Notes: generated by a model from the sequence alone, not told the origin. Counted from the first letter of the stretch, positions 5,708 to 15,548 are shown. The stretch is DNA of 21,547 nucleotides from Lactobacillus delbrueckii (GCA_004556255.1 SFHY01000009.1:1-21547); one strand, 5' to 3'. Made by a program: numbers and translations.

Positions 5708-7072
5708 TTGTTCGATTTAGAAAAATTCTGGGATAGCTTCAACGCTGAAATGCGATCCGAATTTAACGAAGTATCCTATAACGCCTGGTTCAAAAACACC
5801 AAGCCCGTCTCCTTCAACAAGGACACCCATGAATTGGTAATCTCCGTCCAAACCCCCGTGGCAAAGGGGTATTGGGAGCAAAACATCTCCGCTAACCTGA
5901 TCCAGTCGGCTTACGCCTACGCGGGAATCGACATCTACCCGGTTTTCGTCGTTAAGAACGGCCCGGCGCCCAGTAGCGAAAGAATGCTGGAGCCCCAGCC
6001 GCAGGCCAAGCCCGAGAAAGCCCGGCCGCAAGGCTGCGAATTTACCAAGGACCTGCGCTTAAACGAGAAGTACACCTTCGAGAACTTCATTCAAGGCGAG
6101 GGCAACAAACTGGCAGCCGGGGCCGCTTTGGCGGTTGCCGACAACCCGGGGACCTTCTACAATCCCTTGTTCATCTTCGGGGGCGTGGGCCTTGGTAAAA
6201 CCCACTTGATGCAGGCGATCGGCCACCAGATGCTGGCGGAAAGACCAGATGCCAATGTTGTCTACATTCAAAGTGAGACTTTTGTCAACGACTTCATCAA
6301 TTCCATCAAGAACAAGACCCAGGACAAGTTCCGGGAGAAATACCGGACAGCTGACCTGCTCTTGGTCGACGACATCCAGTTCTTCGCCAAGAAGGAAGGG
6401 ATTCAGGAAGAATTCTTCCATACTTTTGAGACTCTCTATAATGATCAAAAGCAGATCGTCATGACCAGTGACCGACTGCCAACGGAAATTCCCGACCTGT
6501 CCGAGCGGCTGGTCTCACGTTTTGCCTGGGGACTGCAAGTCGAAATCACCCCGCCAGACCTGGAAACCCGGATCGCCATCCTGCGCAAGAAGGCTGAATC
6601 CGAAGGCCTGGAGATCGATGAAAGTACCCTGGACTACGTGGCCAGCCAGGTCGATACTAATATCCGGGAACTGGAAGGGGCCCTGGTCAAAGTCCAGGCC
6701 CAGGCCACCATTCAAAAGCAGGACATCAACATCGGCTTAGCCCGGTCGGCTTTAGCTGACCTCAAGCTGGTCCAGAAGAGCAGGGGACTGCAGATTTCCA
6801 AGATCCAGGAGGTCGTGGCCAACTACTTCCAGACCTCAGTGCCGGACCTTAAAGGAAAGAAGCGAGTAAGGCAGATCGTCATCCCGCGCCAGATTGCCAT
6901 GTATCTGTCCCGCGAGCTCACCGACGCCAGCCTGCCGAAAATCGGCCAGGAATTCGGCGGCAAGGACCACACGACCGTGATGCATGCCTGCGACAAAATC
7001 GCCCGGCAGATCAAAACGGACACTGAAATCAAGTCCGCTGTTTCCGACCTGCGGCAGATGCTGGAAAGATAG
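5708..7072 (+). CDS. dnaA: Chromosomal replication initiator protein DnaA
   Basis: A 454-residue AAA+ ATPase that binds DnaA boxes in oriC, opens the origin and directs helicase loading. Domain I is at the N-terminus (FDLEKFWDSF). A Pro/Gln/Lys-rich linker follows at about 95-110. The AAA+ domain has Walker A FGGVGLGKT (157-165) and Walker B LLLVDD (Asp221, Asp222). The C-terminal helix-turn-helix domain carries the DnaA signature GGKDHTTVMHAC (417-428), which reads the boxes. The start is TTG at 5708, 8 bases after GGAGGG. The ATG at 5701 is in another frame and soon stops, so the TTG is the real start and probably limits DnaA synthesis. It is flanked on both sides by DnaA-box clusters. Confidence 0.98.
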   Translation: MFDLEKFWDSFNAEMRSEFNEVSYNAWFKNTKPVSFNKDTHELVISVQTPVAKGYWEQNISANLIQSAYAYAGIDIYPVFVVKNGPAPSSERMLEPQPQAKPEKARPQGCEFTKDLRLNEKYTFENFIQGEGNKLAAGAALAVADNPGTFYNPLFIFGGVGLGKTHLMQAIGHQMLAERPDANVVYIQSETFVNDFINSIKNKTQDKFREKYRTADLLLVDDIQFFAKKEGIQEEFFHTFETLYNDQKQIVMTSDRLPTEIPDLSERLVSRFAWGLQVEITPPDLETRIAILRKKAESEGLEIDESTLDYVASQVDTNIRELEGALVKVQAQATIQKQDINIGLARSALADLKLVQKSRGLQISKIQEVVANYFQTSVPDLKGKKRVRQIVIPRQIAMYLSRELTDASLPKIGQEFGGKDHTTVMHACDKIARQIKTDTEIKSAVSDLRQMLER

Positions 7073-7075
7073 GTC

Positions 7076-7222
7076 CGTTGATAACTTGTGGACAAGTTTG
7101 CGATTTATCCACAGCTTTTCAACTGGCAAAAGTCCGGATTACCAGGCTTCCGGTCAGTTATCAACAGAATTCACAGGACCTACTACTACAACTATCTATA
7201 TATAAATAAATAATTAAATAAA
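7076..7222 (+). other. oriC: oriC, dnaA-dnaN part: DnaA boxes, DnaA-trio and AT-rich unwinding element
   Basis: Boxes run in order: 7076-7084 (-, weak), 7087-7095 (-, one mismatch), 7105-7113 (+, perfect TTATCCACA), 7158-7166 (+, TTATCAACA) and 7167-7175 (+, ATTCACA core only). The last two are adjacent. They are followed by a short GGAC spacer and then by CTA-CTA-CTA-CAA-CTA (7180-7194), the complement of the 3'-GAT-5' DnaA-trio motif described in Bacillus subtilis. A run of almost pure A/T (about 7194-7222) then leads to the dnaN ribosome-binding site. This order (double box, GC spacer, trios, AT-rich DNA) is the basal unwinding system, so I place strand opening here. Confidence 0.88.
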
Positions 7223-7252
7223 GAGAGCAGCAAACTAACCAAGGAGGACCAG

Positions 7253-8380
7253 ATGAAATTTACTGTACAGCGCAATCTTTTTATCAATGACTTGAATTCC
7301 GTTTTAAAGGCAGTTTCCTCAAGAGCCCAAATTCCGATTTTGAGCGGGATCAAGCTGGACCTGACGGAAACTGAACTGATCATGACTGGCAGCAATGCCG
7401 ATATTTCCATTGAACTGAGCCAACCGGTTTCTGATGACTTACGGGTTGAATCAACTGGCTCCATTGTCGTGACCGCCCACCTGTTCAGCGAAATCGTCCG
7501 CAAATTGCCAGGCAGGGAATTCACTTTTGAAGTCAAGGAAGGTAACCAGATCCAGATCACCTCTGACAAGGCGGACTACGTCATCAACGGCCTGGACGCC
7601 AGTGCCTACCCGCGCCTGCCGGAAATTGCCGGAACTTCCTTCAGCCTACCGTCTAAGACTCTGCGGGAACTGATCACCCAGACTGTTTTCGCCGTATCCA
7701 CCGAAGAAAGCCGGCCAACTCTGACCGGAGTCAACTTCAGCTTCAAGAACGGGCAGATCAAGGCTGTGGCGACTGACTCCCACCGCCTGTCCCAAAGAAT
7801 CGTTGACGTTGAAGCTGGTCCAAGCGAAGACCTGTCCCTGATCATCCCGGGCAAGAACCTGCAGGAACTGGCCCAGATCATCGGCGACGCTGACCAGGAC
7901 ATCAAGGTTTACCTGGGCGACAGCCAGATCCGCTTTGAATTTGAAAACTTGTCCTTCTACACCCGCCTTTTGGAAGGGGCCTACCCGGACGTTGACCGCC
8001 TTTTGCCAACTGAGTCAACGACCAGTGTGCAGTTCAGAGTTTCTGACTTGATGCAGACTTTGAGCCGGGCCAGCCTCTTGACCCACGCCAACCGGACTAA
8101 TGCCGTGCAAATGACTTTAAACGTGACTGACCAAACCGTCCTGGTTTCCGGTAATTCCCCGGAAGTCGGGAAGATTGAAGAAGAAGTCGGCTTCAGCAGC
8201 TTAACTGGCCGGGACCTGACCATTTCCTTCAACCCGGACTACATGGCCGCTGCCCTGCGGGCCTCAGTAACTGACTCCGTCATCATCAACTTCACGGAAA
8301 GCCTGCGGCCATTCACGGTCGTGCCAAATGACCAGTCAATCGAATTTGTGCAGCTGATCACCCCAATCCGAACTTTCTAA
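7253..8380 (+). CDS. dnaN: DNA polymerase III beta subunit (sliding clamp)
   Basis: A 375-residue clamp that forms a head-to-tail dimer around DNA and tethers the replicative polymerase and many repair proteins. It begins MKFTVQRNLFINDLNSVLKA and keeps the three-domain length of the family. Recognisable segments are PILSGIKLDLTETELIMTGSN in the first domain, ATDSHRLS in the second, and the C-terminal VQLITPIRTF, where the family normally ends in a PxR-x pattern at the peptide-binding pocket. The ATG at 7253 has a strong AAGGAGG site. It follows the unwinding element of oriC and has its own strong terminator, so it is not obligately co-transcribed with recF and the gyrase genes. Confidence 0.98.
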   Translation: MKFTVQRNLFINDLNSVLKAVSSRAQIPILSGIKLDLTETELIMTGSNADISIELSQPVSDDLRVESTGSIVVTAHLFSEIVRKLPGREFTFEVKEGNQIQITSDKADYVINGLDASAYPRLPEIAGTSFSLPSKTLRELITQTVFAVSTEESRPTLTGVNFSFKNGQIKAVATDSHRLSQRIVDVEAGPSEDLSLIIPGKNLQELAQIIGDADQDIKVYLGDSQIRFEFENLSFYTRLLEGAYPDVDRLLPTESTTSVQFRVSDLMQTLSRASLLTHANRTNAVQMTLNVTDQTVLVSGNSPEVGKIEEEVGFSSLTGRDLTISFNPDYMAAALRASVTDSVIINFTESLRPFTVVPNDQSIEFVQLITPIRTF

Positions 8381-8402
8381 AGCAGACTTCCAATAATTCA
8401 CA

Positions 8403-8430
8403 AAAGCCACTCTCCGGAGTGGCTTTTTTT
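8403..8430 (+). terminator. Rho-independent terminator after dnaN
   Basis: GCCACTC (8406-8412), loop TCCG and GAGTGGC (8417-8423) form a perfect 7-bp GC-rich stem. It is extended by A/T pairs and followed by seven T, 25 bases after the dnaN stop. A second, weaker GGCC-loop-GGCC hairpin lies at about 8525-8541. Confidence 0.92.
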
Positions 8431-8547
8431 CGGCCATTTTTTCATACAAGCGTTTTTTACGGCTTTTAGCCCAAAATACCTGCTTTATGTAGCACGATAC
8501 TAAATGAGTAAATAAACGCTCAGAGGCCCTAAAAAAGGCCTTCTTGA

Positions 8548-8576
8548 TTGAGTTTCCCTGGAAAAAAGACTATAAT
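8548..8576 (+). promoter_or_regulatory. Promoter of the yaaA-recF-gyrB-gyrA operon
   Basis: TTGAGT (8548-8553) and a perfect TATAAT (8571-8576) are separated by 17 bases. Transcription would begin near 8583. This excludes the longest open frame starting at 8548 as the yaaA coding region and implies a very short leader. Confidence 0.8.
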
Positions 8577-8601
8577 TTATAAGTGGAATACTAGTTTTAC
8601 A

Positions 8602-8834
8602 TTGGTGAAGGTGAAGACTATCGAAACTTTTGCGATTAATGGTGAATTCATCACCCTCGGACAATTTTTGAAAGATGAATGTATCGTTTCCTCGGGCGGA
8701 CAGGCCAAGTGGTACCTCAAGGACAGTCCAGTTCTGGTCAATGGGGACAAGGAAGACCGCCGGGGCAGGAAGCTCTATCCTGGTGACCGTTTGACCGTTG
8801 CCGGCAAGGAATACGAGCTGGTTCAGGGGCTTTA

Positions 8835-8835
<1 letters not shown>
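8602..8835 (+). CDS. yaaA: S4-domain RNA-binding protein YaaA (RlbA-like)
   Basis: A protein of about 77 residues made almost only of an S4 RNA-binding fold: FITLGQFLKDECIVSSGGQAKWYL followed by VLVNGDKEDRRGRKLYPGD. The small S4 protein between dnaN and recF is conserved in Firmicutes; its precise role is unknown, though ribosome or RNA binding is expected. The start is uncertain. In-frame TTG (8602), GTG (8605) and GTG (8611) are all possible and none has a convincing ribosome-binding site; the promoter at 8548-8576 rules out anything earlier. The stop overlaps the recF start by one base (TAATG), so the two are translationally coupled. Confidence 0.88.
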
Positions 8836-9963
<1,128 letters not shown>

Positions 9964-9980
<17 letters not shown>

Positions 9981-11925
9981 CAAATTGAAGAAGGCCAAGC
10001 AGTTTGAACAAGAAGCTGACAAGTACAATGCCAGCCAGATTCAAGTCCTTGGCGGCCTGGAAGCCGTACGCAAGCGTCCGGGGATGTACATTGGCTCAAC
10101 CAGCTCCCAAGGCTTGCACCACCTGGTCTGGGAAATCATCGACAACGGGATCGATGAAGCCCTGGCGGGTTTCGCGACCAAGATCGAAGTCACCGTCAAC
10201 GAAGACAACAGCGTGACTGTCCAAGACGACGGGCGGGGGATCCCGGTCGACATCGAAAAGAAGACCGGCCGGCCAGCCGTTGAAACTGTTTATACTGTCT
10301 TGCACGCCGGTGGTAAGTTCGGCGGTGGCGGATACAAGGTTTCCGGCGGTCTGCACGGGGTCGGGGCTTCCGTTGTCAACGCCCTGTCCACCAAGCTGAA
10401 CGTCACTGTCATGCGGGACGGCAAGAAGTACCACATCGCCTTTGACCACGGCCGGGTCGTTGAAGAGCTGAAGGAAGTCGGGACCGTGCCTTTGACTGAA
10501 CACGGGACCATCGTCCATTTCTGGCCGGACCCGAACATCTTCACGGAAACCACGGTTTTTGACGACAAGATCTTGAAAAACCGGATCCGGGAACTGGCCT
10601 TCTTGAACAAGGGGCTGAAGCTGACCTTCACTGACAAGCGAAAGGGCACGGCGGAAACCGACGTCTACCACTTCGAAGGCGGGATTAAGGAATACGTCTC
10701 CTTCCTCAACCGGGGCCAGGAGGTGCTTTTTGACGAGCCGATCTACGTGGAAGGCAAGTACGAAGGCATCGACGTTGAAGTGTCCTTGCAGTACACGACC
10801 GGTTACAAGACGACTTTGATGACTTTCGCCAACAACATCCACACCTATGAAGGCGGGATGCACGAGGCGGGCTTTAAGACGGCCTTGACCCGGGTGGTCA
10901 ACGACTACGCCCACAAGGCCAAGATCTTGAAGGAAAACGACGACAACCTGTCCGGGGAAGACATCCGGGAAGGGATGACGGCCGTGATTTCCGTCAAGCA
11001 CCCGAACCCGCAGTTTGAAGGGCAGACCAAGACCAAGCTGGGCAACTCCGACGCCAGAACTGCTGTTGACCGCGCCTTCTCAGAAACCTTCTCCACTTTC
11101 TTGATGGAGAACCCGCAGGTGGCCCGCAAGATCGTGGAAAAGGGGCAACTGGCTGAAAGAGCCAGAGTTGCCGCCAAGCGCGCCCGGGAAGTTACCCGGA
11201 AGAAGTCCGGCCTGGAAATCGCCAACCTGCCAGGCAAATTAGCCGACAACACTTCAAATGACCCGAATATCTCAGAACTCTTCATCGTCGAAGGGGACTC
11301 CGCCGGCGGCAGCGCCAAGCAAGGGCGCAGCCGCTTGACCCAGGCCATCCTGCCAATCCGGGGGAAGATCCTGAACGTGGAAAAGGCCTCAATGGACCGG
11401 ATCCTGGCCAACCAGGAAATCCGGACCTTGTTTACGGCCCTGGGGACTGGCTTTGGGGCAGACTTTGACGTCTCCAAGGCCCGCTACCACAAGCTGATCA
11501 TCATGACTGACGCCGATGTCGACGGGGCCCACATCCGGACCCTGCTCTTGACTCTCTTCTACCGCTACATGCGGCCGATGATCGACAAGGGCTACGTTTA
11601 TATCGCCCGTCCGCCTCTGTACCAAGTGCGCCAGGGCAAGCTGATCAAGTACCTGGACACTGATGAAGAACTCCACGACTACCTTGGGTCATTGCAGCCA
11701 AGCCCGAAGCCAATCGTGCAGCGCTACAAGGGGCTGGGGGAAATGGACGCTGAACAATTGTGGGAGACGACCATGGACCCCGAAAACCGCCGCCTGGACC
11801 GGGTGGACCCGGAATACGCCAAGGACGCGGATGAAGTCTTTGAAATGCTGATGGGCAACGAAGTTGGCCCGCGGCGCAAGTTCATCGAAGACAATGCCCA
11901 ATATGTTGAAAACTTGGATGCTTAA
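9964..11925 (+). CDS. gyrB: DNA gyrase subunit B
   Basis: A 653-residue ATPase subunit of gyrase, which introduces negative supercoils ahead of the replication fork. The N-terminal GHKL ATPase domain begins near LEAVRKRPGMYIGS, followed by EIIDNGIDEA (Mg/ATP site) and DDGRGIPVD. The transducer domain follows. The TOPRIM domain has EGDSAGGSA (443-451) and the metal-binding DADVD (Asp516, Asp518). The tail has the conserved QRYKGLGEMD. The ATG at 9964 is preceded by GAGGAAGG. Length is standard for Gram-positive GyrB, with no insertion. gyrA follows after 12 bases. Confidence 0.98.
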
Positions 11926-11937
11926 TGGGAGGTAGGA

Positions 11938-14409
11938 ATGGATAACGAAAATCAAGGACAAGACCGGCGGATCAGAAATGTCGATCTGACGCAAACGATG
12001 CGGAGCTCCTTCTTGGACTACGCCATGTCCGTCATCGTGGCCCGGGCTTTGCCGGACGTCCGCGACGGCTTGAAGCCGGTCCAGCGGCGGATCCTGTACG
12101 GGATGAACGAGCTGGGCGTGACTCCGGACAAGCCTTACAAGAAGAGTGCCAGAATCGTCGGGGACGTCATGGGTAAGTACCACCCGCACGGTGACTCCTC
12201 CATCTACCTGGCCATGGCCCACATGGCCCAGGACTTTGCCTACCGCTACATGCTGGTAGACGGGCACGGCAACTTCGGTTCCGTTGACGGCGACCGGCCG
12301 GCCGCCATGCGTTACACCGAAGCCAGAATGAGCAAGATTGCCGTGGAAATGCTCCGCGACATCAACAAGAACACGGTTGACTGGCAGAGAAACTACGACG
12401 ATACGGAAAACGAACCGACCGTCCTGCCAGCCAGAATCCCTAACCTTTTGGTCAACGGTTCCAGTGGTATCGCGGTCGGGATGACCACTAACATTCCGCC
12501 GCACAACCTGTCAGAAGTCATTTCCGGCATTCACATGCTGATGAAGAACCCGGACGTGACGACCAAGGAACTGATGAAGGCCATCCCAGGGCCGGACTTC
12601 CCGACCGGCGGGATCTTGATGGGCCGGGGCGGGGTCCTGCACGCTTATGAAAGCGGCAAGGGCAACATCGTCGTCCGGGCCAAGACCGAAATCGAAACGG
12701 AAAAGAGCGGGCGGGAAAGAATCATCGTCAGCGAGATTCCTTACCTGGTCAACAAGGCCGAACTGGTCCAGAAGATTGCTGAACTGGCCCGTGACAAGGT
12801 GATCGACGGCATTACCGGGGTGCGGGACGAATCCGACCAGAGCGGGATGCGGATCACGATCGACGTGCGCCGGGATGCCAGCGCCAGCGTGGTTTTGAAC
12901 AACCTCTTCAAGGAAACCCAGATGCAGTCCAACTTCGCCATGAACATGGTGGCGATCGTGGACGGGGCACCGAAGTTCCTGACCTTGAAGCAGATGCTGC
13001 AGTACTACCTGGCCCACCAGGAAGACGTCATCACCCGCCGGACCAAGTTTGACTTGGAAAAGGCTGAAGCCAGAGCCCACATCCTGGAAGGTTTGCGGGT
13101 GGCGCTGGATCATATCGACGAAATCGTCAGCCTGATCCGGAACTCTGAATCAAGCGACATCGCCAAGGCGGGCTTGATCAGCCGCTTTGACCTGGACGAC
13201 CGCCAGGCCCAGGCCATCCTGGACATGCGTCTGGTCCGCCTGACCGGTTTGGAAAGAGACAAGGTCGAAGGCGAATACCAGGAGCTTTTGGTCAAGATTG
13301 CCGACTACAAGGACATTTTGGCTAAGCCGGAAAGAATCGACCAGATCATCTACGACGAGCTGCTGGACATCCAGAAGCGCTTCGGCGACAAGCGCCGGAC
13401 CCAGATCACGGCCAGCGAAGTGGTCACGATCGAAGACGAAGACTTGATCGAAGAACAAGACGTCCTGTTGACTTTGACCCACCAGGGCTATATCAAGCGG
13501 ATGCTGATCGACGACTTCAAGACCCAGAACCGGGGCGGCAAGGGGATCAAGGGGATGGGCGTCCAAAAGGGCGACTTCATCGAGCACCTGCTCTACTCAA
13601 GCACCCACGACTACCTCTTCTTCTACACCAACAAGGGCAAGGTCTACATGAAGAAGGCATACGAAATCCCGGAATACGGCAGAAGCGCCAAGGGCCTGCC
13701 AATCGTCAACCTCCTGCAGCTGGAGAAGGGCGAGCACATCCAGACCGTGGTCAACCTGCCGCAAGGGCATGATGACGACTACGCCTTCTTCATCACCAAG
13801 CTGGGGACGGTCAAGCGGACCAAGATCCGGGAATTTGAAAACATCCGGACCAACGGTTTGATCGCCTTGACCTTGAAGGATGGCGACGAACTCTCCAACG
13901 TCCTGACCACTGACGGCCAGCAGAACATCTTGATTGCCACCCACCAGGGCTACGCCGTGACCTTCAATGAAGATGACGTCCGGGCCATGGGGAGAAGCGC
14001 GGCCGGCGTCCGGGGGATCAACCTCCGTGAAGGCGACTACGTGGTTGGCTCCGGGATCTTGAAGCCGGAAGATGAAGTCCTGACTATCTCGGAAAAGGGC
14101 TATGGTAAGCGGACCGCGGCCAGCGAATACCCGGTCAAGGGCCGGGGCGGCAAGGGGATTCAGACCGCCAAGATCGGCGAAAAGAACGGTCCTCTGGCTG
14201 GCGTGGCCGTGGTTGACGGACAAAGCGACATCATGCTGATCACCACTGACGGGATCATGATCCGCTTCAAGACCAGTGATGTCTCCCAGACTGGACGGTC
14301 AACTATGGGCGTCCGCCTGATCAAGGTGGCTGACGGCAATGCCGTGGCAAGCATGGCAGTCGTGCCGGCTGAAGCTGAAGGCGAAAGCGAGCCGGAAACG
14401 GAAGCTTAG
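11938..14409 (+). CDS. gyrA: DNA gyrase subunit A
   Basis: An 823-residue DNA-cleaving and wrapping subunit of gyrase. The catalytic tyrosine is Tyr126 in AAMRYTEARM (Tyr122 in E. coli). The beta-pinwheel C-terminal domain carries the GyrA box QNRGGKG (530-536), needed for DNA wrapping, and later GRGGKG repeats. The tail is acidic and glutamate-rich. The quinolone-resistance region reads HPHGDSSIYLAMAHMAQDF: Ser87 and Ser88 are present, but residue 91 is Leu where E. coli has Asp87 and most Gram-positives have Glu, and His95 stands where E. coli has Arg91. The ATG at 11938 has GGAGGTAGG just upstream. It is the last gene of its operon; a large hairpin structure follows. Confidence 0.98.
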   Translation: MDNENQGQDRRIRNVDLTQTMRSSFLDYAMSVIVARALPDVRDGLKPVQRRILYGMNELGVTPDKPYKKSARIVGDVMGKYHPHGDSSIYLAMAHMAQDFAYRYMLVDGHGNFGSVDGDRPAAMRYTEARMSKIAVEMLRDINKNTVDWQRNYDDTENEPTVLPARIPNLLVNGSSGIAVGMTTNIPPHNLSEVISGIHMLMKNPDVTTKELMKAIPGPDFPTGGILMGRGGVLHAYESGKGNIVVRAKTEIETEKSGRERIIVSEIPYLVNKAELVQKIAELARDKVIDGITGVRDESDQSGMRITIDVRRDASASVVLNNLFKETQMQSNFAMNMVAIVDGAPKFLTLKQMLQYYLAHQEDVITRRTKFDLEKAEARAHILEGLRVALDHIDEIVSLIRNSESSDIAKAGLISRFDLDDRQAQAILDMRLVRLTGLERDKVEGEYQELLVKIADYKDILAKPERIDQIIYDELLDIQKRFGDKRRTQITASEVVTIEDEDLIEEQDVLLTLTHQGYIKRMLIDDFKTQNRGGKGIKGMGVQKGDFIEHLLYSSTHDYLFFYTNKGKVYMKKAYEIPEYGRSAKGLPIVNLLQLEKGEHIQTVVNLPQGHDDDYAFFITKLGTVKRTKIREFENIRTNGLIALTLKDGDELSNVLTTDGQQNILIATHQGYAVTFNEDDVRAMGRSAAGVRGINLREGDYVVGSGILKPEDEVLTISEKGYGKRTAASEYPVKGRGGKGIQTAKIGEKNGPLAGVAVVDGQSDIMLITTDGIMIRFKTSDVSQTGRSTMGVRLIKVADGNAVASMAVVPAEAEGESEPETEA

Positions 14410-14435
14410 CAGCAAAGAAGCAAAAAAAGTAAGAT

Positions 14436-14528
14436 AAAATAAAAAATTACCAGCATTTTTGGCGTAATAGTTAGTGGGAAGAAAATCCCAGATCACGTGT
14501 AAAAAATGTTTGGTAATTTTTTTATTTT
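14436..14528 (+). terminator. Large nested inverted repeat after gyrA, probable terminator
   Basis: Arms of about 25 bases (14436-14460 and 14501-14528) are nearly perfect inverted copies; the core TTACCA/TGGTAA is flanked by A/T runs. The 40-base interior holds a second hairpin, TGGGA-AGAAAA-TCCCA (14475-14490). The right arm contains a long T run, so it can end the gyrA transcript. It also contains the -35 box of the next promoter. I see no target-site duplication that would mark it as a mobile element. Confidence 0.65.
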
Positions 14529-14538
14529 GTGCTAAAAT
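14510..14538 (+). promoter_or_regulatory. Promoter of the rpsF-ssb-rpsR operon
   Basis: TTGGTA (14510-14515) and TAAAAT (14533-14538) are 17 bases apart, and TGC before the -10 box makes it an extended -10. The same TGCTAAAAT sequence occurs in the dnaA promoter. The -35 box lies in the right arm of the preceding inverted repeat. Confidence 0.65.
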
Positions 14539-14548
14539 TAGGCATTGC

Positions 14549-14593
14549 GAGTAATTAGATCAATTACTCCTTGTTCTTGATTTTAGCAAGAAC
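14549..14593 (+). promoter_or_regulatory. Structured leader of rpsF (two hairpins)
   Basis: GAGTAATT-AGATC-AATTACTC (14549-14569) and GTTCTTG-ATTTTAG-CAAGAAC (14573-14593) are two perfect stems in the roughly 80-base leader before the AAAGGAGGTG site. They could mediate feedback by ribosomal proteins. However, I do not see the CCG-containing element of the known S6:S18 leader motif, so the mechanism is open. Confidence 0.5.
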
Positions 14594-14623
14594 CATTTAG
14601 TCCAAAAGGAGGTGCAATAGTCT

Positions 14624-14917
14624 ATGACAACCAAGTACGAAATTACTTACATCATCAAGCCAGACGTTGACGATGAAGCAAAGAAGGCCATTATTGACAA
14701 GTACACTAAGGTGATCGCTGACAATGGTGGTGAAATGGTTGAAGCTAAGGACTGGGGCAAGCGTCGTTTCGCATACGAAATCGAAAAGTATCGTGAAGGT
14801 AGTTACTACATCATGACCTTCACTGCTGAAGACGCTGCTGCTGTCAACGAATTTGCCCGTTTGAGCAAGATCGACGACTCAGTTCTGCGTTCAATGACTG
14901 TCAAGTTAGACAAATAA
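14624..14917 (+). CDS. rpsF: 30S ribosomal protein S6
   Basis: A 97-residue protein that binds the central domain of 16S rRNA together with S18. It starts MTTKYEITYIIKPDVDDEAK and has the family core KDWGKRRFAYEIEKYREGSYY, with no long acidic tail. The ATG at 14624 follows an AAAGGAGGTG site. Its codons include many CGT and GAA, marking high expression. It is the first gene of the S6-SSB-S18 operon; ssb starts 40 bases downstream. Confidence 0.97.
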   Translation: MTTKYEITYIIKPDVDDEAKKAIIDKYTKVIADNGGEMVEAKDWGKRRFAYEIEKYREGSYYIMTFTAEDAAAVNEFARLSKIDDSVLRSMTVKLDK

Positions 14918-14957
14918 TTGTAGTTTTCCGTAATACAGGAATAGGAAGGAAATAAGT

Positions 14958-15548
14958 ATGATCAATAACGTTGTACTTGTTGGCCGTTTAACACGTGATC
15001 CTGAATTACGTACTACTGGGAGCGGCATCTCGGTTGCTACGTTCACTTTAGCCGTTGACCGGCAGTTTACCAATGCATCAGGCCAGAGAGAAGCGGACTT
15101 CATCAGCTGCGTGATTTGGCGCAAGGCTGCGGAGAACTTCTGCAACTTCACCAGCAAGGGCAGTTTGGTGGGCATCCAGGGCCGGATCCAGACCAGAAAC
15201 TATGATAATAAGGACGGCCAGCGAGTTTACGTGACAGAAGTCCTCGTGGACAACTTCTCACTGCTCGAATCACGCCGCGAGCGTGAAAGCCGTCAGCAAA
15301 ACGGCGGGTTTGGCGGCTACGGCCAAGGTCAAAGCCAAAACTCCGGCTTCAACTCCGGATTTGGCGGCGGCAGCGGCTACGCCAACAATAACGCCTTCGG
15401 CAACCCAGCCCAGTCAAACGGGCCGGCTAATGCCGGATTTAATGAAGATAACAAGAAAGACGACTTTTCCGGCGGAGACTCGAACACCAACCCGTTCGAC
15501 GGCTCTGACGGTGCAATCAACGTCTCAAATGACGATCTTCCGTTTTAA
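14958..15548 (+). CDS. ssb: Single-stranded DNA-binding protein
   Basis: A 196-residue protein that coats single-stranded DNA at forks and recruits partner proteins. The OB fold occupies about residues 1-110 (INNVVLVGRLTRDPELR, ISCVIWRKAAENF, GRIQTRNYDNKDGQRVYVTEV). A long disordered linker rich in Gly, Asn, Gln and Ser follows (NGGFGGYGQGQSQNSGFN and similar short repeats). The acidic tip ends DDLPF, which docks on partner proteins. The ATG at 14958 has AGGAAGG upstream. The longer linker relative to E. coli SSB is usual for lactobacilli. Its place between rpsF and rpsR couples SSB supply to ribosome synthesis. Confidence 0.97.
   Translation: MINNVVLVGRLTRDPELRTTGSGISVATFTLAVDRQFTNASGQREADFISCVIWRKAAENFCNFTSKGSLVGIQGRIQTRNYDNKDGQRVYVTEVLVDNFSLLESRRERESRQQNGGFGGYGQGQSQNSGFNSGFGGGSGYANNNAFGNPAQSNGPANAGFNEDNKKDDFSGGDSNTNPFDGSDGAINVSNDDLPF

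Noticed and set aside
8548..8601. N-terminal extension of yaaA from a TTG at 8548
   Set aside because: Its first codons coincide with the -35 and -10 boxes of a near-consensus promoter, so they are not transcribed from it; conservation starts after about 8602.
10096..11001. 301-codon open frame antisense to gyrB
   Set aside because: The strong preference for G/C in third codon positions on the real strand removes stop codons from the antisense frame. There is no ribosome-binding site, the composition is unnatural and gyrB is certain. The same applies to 11689-12504, 12511-13113 and 13597-14223 antisense to the gyrase genes, and to 16005-16571 and 16809-17330 antisense to gdpP.
14436..14528. 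Insertion sequence or transposon remnant
   Set aside because: There are inverted repeats but no transposase and no target-site duplication; a large terminator structure explains it more simply. Kept only as a point to check.
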